Part shown: one piece after another, positions 44,830-52,527 of the stretch
How positions within the stretch are numbered: the stretch's first letter is position 1
Layout: each line of letters starts with the position of its first letter
From: Aureimonas sp. OT7
GTDB lineage: Bacteria > Pseudomonadota > Alphaproteobacteria > Rhizobiales > Rhizobiaceae
Direction: 5' to 3'
Length of the DNA: 64,000 nucleotides
Assembly (NCBI RefSeq): GCF_014844055.1
Contig: NZ_CP062167.1
Span: forward strand, 3,385,501 to 3,449,500
Program-made: the position numbers and the translations under genes
The notes under the pieces: model-generated
The model's input: the letters and a program-made list of their open reading frames with translations, nothing else
Database searches by the model: none
What the model was told of the DNA's origin: nothing

Positions 44830-45780
44830 ATGACTGTGAAGGCAGCGGTGGTCGGCTGCGGCCAATGGGGCCGCAACCATGTGCGGACACTGGCCGGCAT
44901 GGGCGCTCTTGCCGCCATCAGCGACAACGATCCCGACCGCGCGGCTGCCCTTTCGGCCGAGCACGGCGTCCCTGCCCTGCCACTCGACGATATTCTGCAG
45001 CGGCCCGACATCCAGGCGGTGGTGCTGGCCCTGCCACCGCGCCTCCACGCCGAGATCGGGCAGAAAATCCTGTCGGCCGGCAAGGACGTGCTGATCGAGA
45101 AGCCGATCGCCCTGGCTCCCGCGGACGCGGAAGCCAGCGTCGCGTTGGCCGAAAAGGGCGGACGGGTGTTGATGGTCGGGCACGTCCTGCGCTTCCACCC
45201 CGTCTTCGAGGAATTGGTCCGCCAGGTGGAAGCCGGACGCATCGGAACGCTGCGCCATATCGTGGCCACGCGTCTCGGGCTTGGCCGCTTTCTCGGGATG
45301 GATGCCGTCTGGGACCTTGCCCCGCACGACCTGTCGCTGGTGATCGCGCTTGCCGGCACGTACGACGTCGAAATGCAGACGCTGCGCCAGACCGTCCTGT
45401 CCGATGAAACGGATGTTGCCGATCTTCGACTTGCCTTCGGCAACGGCGTAACGGCAGAGATTCACGTATCGCGCATATCCCCGTTCCGGGACCGGCGTCT
45501 CAGCGCCATCGGCACGGATGGCATGCTGACCTTCGACGATCTGCAGCCGGATGGGCAGAAGCTGGCGTTCTGGGGGCATCGTGTCTGGCGGGAAGCAGGC
45601 GGTTTTTCCTTTACCCAGGCCGAACCCGAATTTCTGCCGACGCCGGCCGGCCTGCCGCTGGACGCGGAACTGCGCCATTTCCTGCACTGCGTCGAAACGC
45701 GGCAGGCCCCGCGCACCGGCCCGCAGGAAGCGGCCCTGGTGGTGCGCCTTCTCGAGCAGGCTTCGCCGCGTCAGGGCTAA
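44830..45780 (+). CDS. Gfo/Idh/MocA-family oxidoreductase
   Basis: A 316-residue NAD(P)-dependent oxidoreductase. The Rossmann motif is at the start (KAAVVGCGQWGRNHVR) and the catalytic-site block is IEKPIALAPADAE, followed by MVGHVLRFHPVFEEL. The pattern resembles sugar-nucleotide 3-dehydrogenases such as WlbA-type enzymes, but no glycan genes are adjacent. The true ATG is 44830; a long open frame upstream from 44365 is not coding. Its last 183 bases are repeated 296 bp downstream. The stop overlaps the tail of a duplicated mnmA end by two bases. Confidence 0.9.
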   Translation: MTVKAAVVGCGQWGRNHVRTLAGMGALAAISDNDPDRAAALSAEHGVPALPLDDILQRPDIQAVVLALPPRLHAEIGQKILSAGKDVLIEKPIALAPADAEASVALAEKGGRVLMVGHVLRFHPVFEELVRQVEAGRIGTLRHIVATRLGLGRFLGMDAVWDLAPHDLSLVIALAGTYDVEMQTLRQTVLSDETDVADLRLAFGNGVTAEIHVSRISPFRDRRLSAIGTDGMLTFDDLQPDGQKLAFWGHRVWREAGGFSFTQAEPEFLPTPAGLPLDAELRHFLHCVETRQAPRTGPQEAALVVRLLEQASPRQG

Positions 45781-45892
45781 AGCGCCGCCGCCATTTCCGT
45801 CGGCGTTTCCAATGCCGTCTCGACCCGCTCGGTAGCGGCTATCACGCCGCCGCCCAGAACCTTGGCGCCGGCGCCATCTCCCTTGTAGAAGA
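45777..45892 (-). pseudogene. Remnant mnmA 3' end (copy 1 of tandem duplication)
   Basis: The last 38 codons of mnmA ([15 protein letters not shown] to MAAAL) without the rest of the gene. Compared with the intact copy at 46073 it has one amino-acid change (Lys for Glu in FYEGDG) and two silent changes. An open frame runs on to 45983 but is fused to out-of-frame sequence and is not a gene. Confidence 0.9.
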
Positions 45893-46076
45893 AGGCGGTT
45901 TTTCCTTTACCCAGGCCGAACCCGAATTTCTGCCGACGCCGGCCGGCCTGCCGCTGGACGCGGAACTGCGCCATTTCCTGCAATGCGTCGAAACTCGGCA
46001 GGCCCCGCGCACGGGCCCGCAGGAAGCGGCCCTGGTGGTGCGCCTTCTCGAGCAGGCTTCGCCGCGTCGGGGCTAA
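45893..46076 (+). pseudogene. Remnant oxidoreductase 3' end (copy 2 of tandem duplication)
   Basis: The last 61 residues of the Gfo/Idh/MocA gene at 44830 (GGFSFTQAEPEFLPTPAGLP to the stop) without the N-terminal part. It shows four base differences from the intact tail, two silent and two causing His to Gln and Gln to Arg. No start codon or ribosome site is associated. Confidence 0.9.
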
Positions 46077-47251
46077 AGCGCCGCCGCCATTTCCGTCGGT
46101 GTTTCCAATGCCGTCTCGACCCGTTCGGTAGCGGCTATCACGCCGCCGCCCAGAACCTTGGCGCCGGCGCCATCTCCCTCGTAGAAGACACAGGCCTGGC
46201 CGGGTGAGACGCCCTCCTCGCCAGCCAGCAGCTCGACGCGGATGTGGCCATCCACGAGCGTCAGCCGTGCCGGTGCGGGCGGCCGCGCCGACCGCACCTT
46301 CACCATCAGTCCATCGATTCCGCTTGCTGCGGTTTCCTCGATGCTCCGGTCTCCCAGCCAGTTGACGTCGCGCAGGCGGAGATGGCGCGTCTGGAGGGCG
46401 CTCCGCGGTCCTACGGTGACGATCTTGCGGCGTGCATCGATGGAGACGACATAGAGCGGCTCTCCGGTCGCGACGCCGATGCCCTTGCGCTGCCCTACCG
46501 TGAAGCCGACGACGCCGTCATGACGGCCGAGGACGCGGCCATCCAGATGGCGGATATCGCCCGGCTCCCCCGCATTGGGGCGAAGCTTCTGGATGACATC
46601 GGTATACCGGCCGTTGGCGACAAAGCAGATATCCTGGCTGTCCGGCTTGCTTGCGACACCCAGACCGTGCGCCTCCGCTATTGCGCGTGTTTCCGGCTTG
46701 GTCAGTCGTCCGAGGGGAAAACGCAGGAAGTCCACCTGCTCCTGCGTCGTCGCATACAGGAAGTAGCTCTGGTCGCGATTCAGATCGACGGGACGATACA
46801 GGCTGCGATGCGCGCCGTTGGCCCGGCTTTCGATGTAGTGGCCCGTCGCCAGGACGTCCGCGCCGAGGTCGCGCGCGGTGGCGAGCAGATCCTTGAACTT
46901 GACGGTCTGGTTGCAGGCGACGCAGGGGATGGGCGTCTCGCCGGCCATGTAGCTTTCGGCGAAGGGATTGATGACCTGCTCGCGGAACTTGTCCTCGTAA
47001 TCCAGCACGTAATGCGGGATGCCGAGGATCTCGGCGGTGCGTCGCGCATCGTGGATGTCCTGCCCCGCGCAGCATGCCCCGGCGCGGCGCGCCGAGGCGC
47101 CGCCATCATACAGTTGCAGCGTGATGCCGATGACCTCGTAGCCTTCCGCCTTCATGATGGCGGCGACGACGGACGAATCCACGCCGCCCGACATGGCGAC
47201 GACGACGCGGGTTTCCGACGGCGGCTTTGAAAGGTCGAGACTGTTCGGCAT
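46073..47251 (-). CDS. mnmA: tRNA-specific 2-thiouridylase MnmA
   Basis: A 392-residue cytoplasmic enzyme that makes 2-thiouridine at the wobble position of tRNA-Lys, -Glu and -Gln, with sulfur delivered as a persulfide. It has the PP-loop SGGVDSS (residues 21-27), the catalytic cysteine loop [10 protein letters not shown] (about 110) and the second catalytic cysteine in PDSQDICFV. The C-terminal domain includes [17 protein letters not shown]. The N-terminus is [20 protein letters not shown]. It is divergent from sciP. The 3' end lies in copy 2 of the 296-bp duplication. Confidence 0.97.
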   Translation of the reverse strand: MPNSLDLSKPPSETRVVVAMSGGVDSSVVAAIMKAEGYEVIGITLQLYDGGASARRAGACCAGQDIHDARRTAEILGIPHYVLDYEDKFREQVINPFAESYMAGETPIPCVACNQTVKFKDLLATARDLGADVLATGHYIESRANGAHRSLYRPVDLNRDQSYFLYATTQEQVDFLRFPLGRLTKPETRAIAEAHGLGVASKPDSQDICFVANGRYTDVIQKLRPNAGEPGDIRHLDGRVLGRHDGVVGFTVGQRKGIGVATGEPLYVVSIDARRKIVTVGPRSALQTRHLRLRDVNWLGDRSIEETAASGIDGLMVKVRSARPPAPARLTLVDGHIRVELLAGEEGVSPGQACVFYEGDGAGAKVLGGGVIAATERVETALETPTEMAAAL

Positions 47252-47329
47252 GGCGTGGTTCGAATTCAGGTTCCTGTCTTCTCGGCCGACATATAGGCCA
47301 TTGCGCCGCGAAATGCGAACGCAGCATCC

Positions 47330-47370
47330 GGTTAAGACAGGTTAGCGATTTGTTACGAGTGGGTTAGCGA
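47330..47370. promoter_or_regulatory. Phased GGTTA(A/G) half-sites upstream of sciP
   Basis: GGTTAA at 47330 and two copies of GGTTAGCGA at 47340 and 47362 are spaced 10 and 22 bp, about one and two helical turns. GGTTAA is the reverse complement of the CtrA half-site TTAACC, though the spacing between the first two TTA(A/G) cores is 6 and not the usual 7 bp. CtrA control of sciP is known in Caulobacter; here it is only suggested. Confidence 0.4.
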
Positions 47371-47435
47371 AATTTTTAAAGGCAGTGGTCTAGCTTGATC
47401 CGGCGATTGGGTCCTTGCAATGTGTAGAGAGTACA

Positions 47436-47729
47436 ATGACCGATCAGGTTAGACCGAGAGTGAAATACGTCATCGGGCCGGATGGCAGCCCGCTGACGGT
47501 GGCGGACCTGCCGCCGTCCAATACGCGCCGCTGGGTCATCCGGCGGAAGGCTGAGGTGGTTGCCGCCGTGCGCGGCGGGCTGCTGAGCCTGGACGAGGCA
47601 TGTTCAAAATATACCCTGACGGTCGAGGAGTTCCTCTCCTGGCAGGCATCCATCGACAGGCATGGGCTCGCCGGGCTGCGCACGACGCAGCTCCAGGAGT
47701 ACCGCAAGAAGGTCGAACTCCGGCATTAG
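47436..47729 (+). CDS. sciP: SciP / DUF1153 cell-cycle regulator
   Basis: A 97-residue DNA-binding protein, start MTDQVRPRVKYVIGPDGSPL. The N-terminal part with VKYVIGPDGSPLTVADLPP and the helical segment RRWVIRRKAEVVAAVRGGLL, then SLDEACSKYTLTVEEFLSWQ, is the DUF1153 signature of SciP. In Caulobacter SciP binds CtrA and represses its target promoters in G1. The terminal RTTQLQEYRK is also conserved. It is divergent from mnmA and ends in a strong terminator. Confidence 0.93.
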   Translation: MTDQVRPRVKYVIGPDGSPLTVADLPPSNTRRWVIRRKAEVVAAVRGGLLSLDEACSKYTLTVEEFLSWQASIDRHGLAGLRTTQLQEYRKKVELRH

Positions 47730-47758
47730 GCGTCCCTAGACGCCTGGAGCGAATCGAT

Positions 47759-47789
47759 AAGGCGCCATCTTCGGGTGGCGCCTTTTTTT
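47759..47789 (+). terminator. Intrinsic terminator of sciP with UUCG loop
   Basis: AAGGCGCCATC (47759-47769) pairs with GGTGGCGCCTT (47774-47784) around TTCG, one G-T pair, and is followed by TTTTTA. The UUCG tetraloop and T-tract make it a textbook rho-independent terminator. Confidence 0.92.
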
Positions 47790-47843
47790 ATTGTCCGCCG
47801 GCCGGCCGACAATAAAAAAGGGCCCCCGGTTTCCCGGGAGCCC
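47788..47843 (-). terminator. Palindrome plus second terminator for the Omp25-like gene
   Basis: A near-perfect 28-bp palindrome (TTATTGTC arm at 47788-47795, GACAATAA arm at 47808-47815) sits next to the stem GGGCCCCCGG / CCGGGAGCCC at about 47820-47843. On the minus strand the latter is followed by TTTTTTATT, so it terminates the gene at 47879. The palindrome between the two terminators could also form a hairpin on either strand. Confidence 0.8.
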
Positions 47844-47878
47844 TTCCTGATCGAGAGCCGTTGCCGGCCCTGCCGATC

Positions 47879-48646
47879 TTAGTTGAAGCGGAAGGAAGCC
47901 TTCGCCCAAACGGTGTGGAAGTCGAGATCCGTGCTGGACGACGTCGACAGGACATCCGTCGCGCCACCGCCAGCCGGCGTATAGGCGACGTCGAGCTTCG
48001 AATCGCCGAGGTCGGTGTAGAGGTACTCGACACCCAGCGAGAAGTTCTGCGTCACCAGATAGTCGACGCCGGCGCCGACCGAGTAACCCACGTCGTCCGT
48101 GTCTTCCGACACCGAGACGTTGTAGGCCGTGCCGCCGATGGTGGTGACCGTATCGCCGAGGTAGCTGTTCTTGGTATCGCCATAGGCGAGACCGCCCGTG
48201 GCATACACGGCAAAGCGGTCGGCCGCATAGCCGAGCTTGGCGCGGACGGTGCCGACATAGTCGATCTTCTGCTCGGCGCCGTAGATGGTGGTGCCGCCGA
48301 ACGTGTAGTCGGAAGAAGACGTCGCGTCGATGTAGCTGAGGTCAGCCACGGCGCCGACCAGGAAGTTGCCGACCTGGTAGTCGTAACCGATGTGACCACC
48401 GCCGATGAAGCCCGACTGGCCGTCATCACTGCCACCGGTGAAGCCGGAGCTGTCCGACGAGAACAGGCCCGAGTCACGGTTGAACGCGACACCGGCCTGG
48501 CCACCGACGTAGAAGCCGGTCCAGGTGAAGGCCGGCTCGTAGGCGACGACCGGGGCGGGCGCGACCGGCTCTTCGTAGATGACGTCCGCGGCCATGGCGG
48601 GCGTGACGAAGGCTACGGAGCCGAGAAGAAGTGCAAAACGGTTCAT
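47879..48646 (-). CDS. Omp25/Omp31-like outer-membrane beta-barrel protein
   Basis: A 255-residue outer-membrane protein of the Omp25/Omp31 (opacity-like) group. The start MNRFALLLGSVAFVTPAMAA gives a signal peptide cut before ADV. It has the family marks: FTWTGFYVGGQAGVAFN near the N-terminus, then GFIGGGHIGYDYQVGNFLVG, YVGTVRAKLGYAADRFAVYA, and the strand-terminal phenylalanine motif WAKASFRFN. Such proteins are abundant surface antigens in Rhizobiales and Brucella. The long open frame that continues to 49039 is not part of the gene. GAGGGG lies upstream of the ATG. Confidence 0.94.
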   Translation of the reverse strand: MNRFALLLGSVAFVTPAMAADVIYEEPVAPAPVVAYEPAFTWTGFYVGGQAGVAFNRDSGLFSSDSSGFTGGSDDGQSGFIGGGHIGYDYQVGNFLVGAVADLSYIDATSSSDYTFGGTTIYGAEQKIDYVGTVRAKLGYAADRFAVYATGGLAYGDTKNSYLGDTVTTIGGTAYNVSVSEDTDDVGYSVGAGVDYLVTQNFSLGVEYLYTDLGDSKLDVAYTPAGGGATDVLSTSSSTDLDFHTVWAKASFRFN

Positions 48647-48896
48647 GAGAAACCCCTCAATACTCTGCATTACCGCCGAACCATGAGCTTGGGAGCTGCT
48701 TGGGTTCGGTTGACGCGTCAGTTGCGTGACGTCGATATGGATGCCGCTTGGGGCCGAACAATGGCCTAATTCAGGATAGTCCCCGACTGTCGCAAATCGG
48801 CCACAGACGCCATCAGGAGGCGATAAGTCACTCGCTGAATCAGCGGTTTGAAGGCACAATCGGTAGCTGCATCTACTAAGATTCGGACAACCGCGA

Positions 48897-49448
48897 GTGC
48901 CAGACCTTCGCCATATTCTCCTCTGTTTCGCCGCGCTCGTCATCGGCGCGACGGCCAATCCTGCCGAGTCGGCCAGCGGCGGCATCCATGCCGGGCGGGT
49001 CGAGATCGTCGATGGCGATACGTTGATCCTTGCGGGCACGGCGGCGCGTATCCGCCTTTACGGCATCGATGCACCCGAGGGCCGGCAACGATGCAGGGAT
49101 GCCGGCGGCGCTCCCTATCTGTGCGGCGCACGGTCGGCCGAGCATCTCCATCGTCTCGTCGGTCGCAATGGCCGCCTCTCCTGCGTTGAAATGGACAGGG
49201 ACCGGTACGGCCGGATCGTTGCCGAATGCTTCCGGCCGGACGGCGTCAGCGTCAATGCCGCGATGGTGGCCGACGGCTGGGCCGTGGAATATGCGCGCTA
49301 CAGTGACGGCCGCTACGGCCGCGCCGAACGTGAGGCCCGTCGTGCGGGCCGCGGACTTTGGGGTGGGCATTTCACGCCCCCGGCGGAGTGGCGACGCGGC
49401 ACGCGCCTTCCCGCCGAGGCGAACGCCGGCGGGCTCAAGGGCGGTTGA
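48897..49448 (+). CDS. Secreted thermonuclease-like (SNase) nuclease
   Basis: A 183-residue Ca-dependent nuclease-fold protein, starting at GTG with a signal peptide (ILLCFAALVIGATANPAESA). Residues matching staphylococcal nuclease are present: Asp41 in VDGDT, Arg53 in RIRLYG, Asp58 and Glu61 in IDAPEG, and Arg106 in DRYGR. Cysteines at 66, 76, 96 and 111 suggest disulfides outside the cytoplasm. Nucleic-acid cleavage in the periplasm or medium is the expected role. The 3' end overlaps the convergent small membrane protein by 14 bp. Confidence 0.9.
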   Translation: MPDLRHILLCFAALVIGATANPAESASGGIHAGRVEIVDGDTLILAGTAARIRLYGIDAPEGRQRCRDAGGAPYLCGARSAEHLHRLVGRNGRLSCVEMDRDRYGRIVAECFRPDGVSVNAAMVADGWAVEYARYSDGRYGRAEREARRAGRGLWGGHFTPPAEWRRGTRLPAEANAGGLKGG

Positions 49449-49773
49449 GCGGATATCGGTTCACGATGGAGCCGTCGCGCCGATCGAAAAGGATGATCTC
49501 CTCCCCTTCCGGCATGAAGACGCGGACGAGGATCGTATCCCCGGACAGCGACGTTTCGGCCACCTCGGAGCCGGCGGGCAAGGCCAGCGCGATTTCGGCG
49601 CCATGCTCCGGACCGGCCGAATCGCCGGTTCGGTAGACAACAGCGGCCAAGACGGCCATAACCCCGACGAACATGATGCCGATGGAGACCGCCAGAAGGC
49701 GCACCATCTTGCGGCGCAGCCGTTCCGTGGCTGGGTCGATCACGCCTTCGGCTTCCGTGTTCGCGTCCGTCAT
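49435..49773 (-). CDS. DUF6476-like single-helix membrane protein
   Basis: A 112-residue protein starting MTDANTEAEGVIDPATERLR with GAGGAAT before the ATG. It has one transmembrane helix (MVRLLAVSIGIMFVGVMAVLAAVVY) after a charged N-terminus. The C-terminal periplasmic domain reads GSEVAETSLSGDTILVRVFM and GEEIILFDRRDGSIV. Found next to pseudouridine synthase genes in many Rhizobiales; function unknown. It is divergent from that gene by 24 bp. Confidence 0.8.
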   Translation of the reverse strand: MTDANTEAEGVIDPATERLRRKMVRLLAVSIGIMFVGVMAVLAAVVYRTGDSAGPEHGAEIALALPAGSEVAETSLSGDTILVRVFMPEGEEIILFDRRDGSIVNRYPLNRP

Positions 49774-49797
49774 ATTCCTCAATCGCACTTTCGGTCC

Positions 49798-50820
49798 ATG
49801 GCTATTTCGCACCTGAGTACAGAAGAAGAAGAGGTCGAGGCAACCCGCTTCGACGTCCCGGCGGAAGCCGTCGGCAAACGTCTGGACCAGTTCCTCGCGG
49901 AAGCGATGGGCGATGACGTCTCGCGCAACCGGGTGCAATGGATCATCGCGGGCGGCGGCGTGACCCTTGCCGACGGACAAGCCGTGGGCCAGGCCCGCCG
50001 CAAGGTCGCGGCGGGCGAAAGCTTCTTCGTCATACTGCCGGAGCCTGCGGATGCCGATCCACAGCCGGAGGCGATCCCGCTGAACGTCCTTTACGAAGAC
50101 GAGGCCGTCATCGTGATCGACAAGCCGGCCGGCATGGTGGTCCACCCCGCGGCCGGCAACTGGTCCGGGACGTTGGTCAACGCGTTGCTGCATCACTGCC
50201 GCGACAGCCTGTCCGGTGTCGGCGGCGTACGGCGACCCGGCATCGTCCATCGTCTGGACAAGGATACGTCGGGCGTGATGGTGGTTGCCAAGTCGGACGT
50301 TGCGCACACATCCCTTGCCGCGCAGTTTGCCGCCCATGGCCGTGACGGCCGCATGGAAAGGCGCTACCGGGCGCTCGTCTGGGGCGTGCCCTACCGCCGC
50401 GACGGCACTGTCGACGCGCCTCTGGGCCGCTCCGCGACCGACCGTATCAAGCGGGCGGTGGTACAGGCCAGCCGTTCGGATGCGCGGCACGCCGTCACGC
50501 ATTATCATGTCGAGGACATCTTCGGCGACGACGCCGCCCTGGTGGAATGCCGGCTTGAAACAGGGCGCACCCACCAGATCCGCGTCCACATGGCGCATAT
50601 CGGCCATCCCCTGCTTGGCGACCCGCTCTACGGCCTCGGGTTTCGCAGCAAGGCGGAGCGGCTCAAAGAGCCTGTCCGCACGATGGCCCTGTCGTTTTCG
50701 CGGCAGGCGTTGCATGCCGGGTTTCTTGCTTTCGAGCATCCCGTCACCGCCCGGCCGATGCAATTTGAGTCCCCCCTCCCGGACGATATTCGGGAACTCG
50801 TCGCCGCATTGCGGCGTTGA
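49798..50820 (+). CDS. RluA-family 23S rRNA pseudouridine synthase (RluD-like)
   Basis: A 340-residue enzyme. The start MAISHLSTEEEEVEATRFDV is chosen at 49798; a much longer open frame upstream is non-coding. The N-terminal S4 domain (GKRLDQFLAEAMGDDVSRNR) is followed by the catalytic domain with RPGIVHRLDKDTSGVMVVAK, whose first Asp is the nucleophile, and LVECRLETGRTHQIRVHMAH. Length and S4 domain fit RluC/RluD, which modify 23S rRNA, but the target site cannot be told from sequence. It lies between the DUF6476-like gene and rpoH. Confidence 0.92.
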   Translation: MAISHLSTEEEEVEATRFDVPAEAVGKRLDQFLAEAMGDDVSRNRVQWIIAGGGVTLADGQAVGQARRKVAAGESFFVILPEPADADPQPEAIPLNVLYEDEAVIVIDKPAGMVVHPAAGNWSGTLVNALLHHCRDSLSGVGGVRRPGIVHRLDKDTSGVMVVAKSDVAHTSLAAQFAAHGRDGRMERRYRALVWGVPYRRDGTVDAPLGRSATDRIKRAVVQASRSDARHAVTHYHVEDIFGDDAALVECRLETGRTHQIRVHMAHIGHPLLGDPLYGLGFRSKAERLKEPVRTMALSFSRQALHAGFLAFEHPVTARPMQFESPLPDDIRELVAALRR

Positions 50821-51031
50821 AGCCGTGCGAATGTGACATCCTCTAGTCGCGGCTGTTTCCGTCGATAGGGTGAGCGGCTTTCGGTGAACGGTGCGTTTCA
50901 CGCGGCCGTATTAGTCGCTGCCGTGCATTCGCCTCGAAGAATACCCATATTACTCTGGAGCTGCCCCGGCTGACTGGCGGGCGGCCCGTACGGTTGGCCT
51001 CGATGGCGACCGTCATATCGGAGGGCTATCC
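50821..51031. promoter_or_regulatory. Promoter and leader region of rpoH
   Basis: A 211-bp gap carrying the GGAGGGCTATCC ribosome site immediately before rpoH. The sequence is mixed in composition, with small hairpins such as CGGTGAACGGTGCG. I could not assign -35/-10 hexamers with confidence. Confidence 0.4.
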
Positions 51032-51949
51032 ATGGCAAATGCCAATTTACCCAGTATCGCTTCCGGCGAAGGCGGCCTGTCCCGCTACCTGGAGGAAATC
51101 CGTCGCTTTCCCATGCTCGAGCCGCAGGAAGAGTACATGCTCGCCAAGCGCTACGCGGAGCATGACGATCGCAATGCGGCCCACAAGCTGGTGACGAGCC
51201 ATCTGCGTCTGGTAGCCAAGATCGCAATGGGATACCGCGGCTACGGGCTGCCGATCGGCGAGGTCGTGTCGGAAGGAAATGTCGGCCTGATGCAGGCGGT
51301 CAAGCGCTTCGACGCGGATCGTGGCTTCCGGCTGGCGACCTACGCCATGTGGTGGATCAAGGCCTCCATACAGGAGTATATTCTGCGGTCGTGGAGCCTC
51401 GTGAAGATGGGCACCACGGCCAACCAGAAGCGGCTGTTCTTCAACCTGCGCAAGATGAAAAGCCGCATCCAGGCTTTGGACGAAGGCGACCTGCGGCCCG
51501 ATCAGGTAAACCAGATCGCCACGCAACTCGGTGTCAGCGAAGAGGAAGTCGTCTCGATGAACCGGCGTCTTTCGGGCGACGCCTCCCTGAATGCCCCGAT
51601 CCGGGCAACCGAGGGTGAGTCCGGCGAATGGCAGGATTGGCTCGTGGACCAGAGCGAGAGCCAGGAAGAGGTTCTGGTGCGCGAAGACGAGCTGGACCAG
51701 CGGCGCGCCATGCTGGAAAGCGCCATGGACGGGCTGAACGATCGGGAAAAGCGCATTTTCCAGGCTCGTCGCCTTTCGGAAGATCCGCTGACGCTGGAAG
51801 CCCTTTCGGACGAGTTCGACATCAGCCGCGAACGCGTTCGCCAGATTGAGGTCCGGGCTTTCGAGAAGGTCCAGAAGGCCGTTCGCGAAAACGCCGAGGC
51901 CGCTGAGCGCGCTTTGCGTGCCCCCGAGCGGGAGCGCATCTCCGCCTGA
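51032..51949 (+). CDS. rpoH: RNA polymerase heat-shock sigma factor RpoH
   Basis: A 305-residue sigma-32. Region 2 is plain: AAHKLVTSHLRLVAKIAMGY, IGEVVSEGNVGLMQAVKRFD, FRLATYAMWWIKASIQEYI, then the RpoH box QKRLFFNLRKMK, which separates it from RpoD. Region 4 ends with FDISRERVRQIEVRAFEKVQ. The ATG follows GGAGGG. A rho-independent terminator lies 29 bp after the stop. The last 156 bases recur 511 bp downstream as part of a tandem duplication. Rhizobiales often have two rpoH genes; I cannot tell which one this is. Confidence 0.97.
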   Translation: MANANLPSIASGEGGLSRYLEEIRRFPMLEPQEEYMLAKRYAEHDDRNAAHKLVTSHLRLVAKIAMGYRGYGLPIGEVVSEGNVGLMQAVKRFDADRGFRLATYAMWWIKASIQEYILRSWSLVKMGTTANQKRLFFNLRKMKSRIQALDEGDLRPDQVNQIATQLGVSEEEVVSMNRRLSGDASLNAPIRATEGESGEWQDWLVDQSESQEEVLVREDELDQRRAMLESAMDGLNDREKRIFQARRLSEDPLTLEALSDEFDISRERVRQIEVRAFEKVQKAVRENAEAAERALRAPERERISA

Positions 51950-51977
51950 CGGCAGAACGGAATTCCGTTTCATGAGA

Positions 51978-52012
51978 AACCCCCGCGGCCTGGGCCGCGG
52001 GGGTTCTTTTTT
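51978..52012. terminator. Intrinsic terminator of rpoH (first copy)
   Basis: AACCCCCGCGGCC pairs with GGCCGCGGGGGTT (13 bp) and is followed by CTTTTTT. It also lies at the end of the convergent surface-protein tail. An identical stem is present in the second copy at 52490. Confidence 0.93.
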
Positions 52013-52016
52013 GGCC

Positions 52017-52304
52017 TTAGACGGGCAACACCGTCAGCGTTTGCAGCACATAAACCGTTCCGAGCGCGGTGTTGTGGTTCCACGCATCGTAGGTGCCCCC
52101 GGCGTAGTCGACCGTTCCGGACTTGGTCCAGCTGGTAAGGCCCCCCAACTGCACCGTATCGCCCGCATCGCCGGTCACCATGAGCTGGTGGCGTCCAGTG
52201 GTGGCGAACAGGTTGGCCTCGCTCATGTCCAGGACATCGTTGAGCGACAGCTTCAGCGTGTTGTTGCCGGTGCCCGTCAGGTCCACGCGTTCGACGCTCG
52301 TGAT
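52017..52304 (-). pseudogene. Remnant FG-GAP gene 3' end (copy 1 of tandem duplication)
   Basis: The last 95 residues of the gene at 52528-54825 (from about VDLTGTGNNTLKLSLNDVL to the stop) with no upstream part. It differs from the intact tail mainly by silent changes and by LPV in place of MPV at the end. No promoter or ribosome site belongs to it. Confidence 0.9.
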
Positions 52305-52460
52305 CTGGAAGCCCTGTCGGACGAGTTCGACATCAGCCGCGAACGCGTTCGCCAGATCGAGGTCCGGGCCTTCGAGAAGGTCCAGAAGGCCGTTCGCGAG
52401 AACGCCGAGGCCGCCGAGCGCGCTTTGCGTGCCCCCGAGCGGGAGCGCATCTCCGCCTGA
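52305..52460 (+). pseudogene. Remnant rpoH 3' end (copy 2 of tandem duplication)
   Basis: Codons for the last 51 residues of RpoH (LEALSDEFDISRERVRQIEV to the stop), with five silent substitutions relative to the intact rpoH tail. An open frame joins it to antisense sequence of the neighbouring tail, but this fusion is not a gene. Confidence 0.9.
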
Positions 52461-52489
52461 CGGCAGAACGGAATTCCGCCTTATGAGAA

Positions 52490-52523
52490 AACCCCCGCGG
52501 CCTGGGCCGCGGGGGTTCTTTTT
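52490..52523. terminator. Intrinsic terminator (second copy)
   Basis: The same 13-bp GC stem and T-tract as at 51978. It now serves the intact FG-GAP gene (minus strand) and the remnant rpoH tail. Small flank changes (TTATGAGAAAA against CATGAGAAA) mark it as the second copy. Confidence 0.9.
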
Positions 52524-52527
52524 TGCC

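Larger units (their letters stand above)
45597..46188. repeat. 296-bp direct tandem duplication across the MocA/mnmA junction
   Basis: Copy 1 is 45597-45892 and copy 2 is 45893-46188, with no indel. Each copy contains the last 184 bases of the oxidoreductase gene and the last 116 bases of mnmA, convergent and overlapping. I count 7 differences in 296 positions. Because copy 1 is attached to the intact oxidoreductase and copy 2 to the intact mnmA, both genes stay whole. The middle holds a dead tail of each. Confidence 0.95.

Noticed and set aside
45777..45983. 68-residue frame with an MnmA C-terminus
   Set aside because: Fusion of antisense oxidoreductase sequence and the dead mnmA tail, created by the 296-bp duplication; no start signals.
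50930..50960. Possible heat-shock (sigma-32) promoter before rpoH, with CTCGAA and CCCATAT
   Set aside because: The two elements are only 5 bp apart, far from the 13-15 bp spacing needed.
51846..52460. Open frame ending in an RpoH-like C-terminus
   Set aside because: Begins out of frame inside rpoH, runs through the antisense tail of the neighbouring gene and enters the remnant rpoH end; it is a by-product of the 511-bp duplication.
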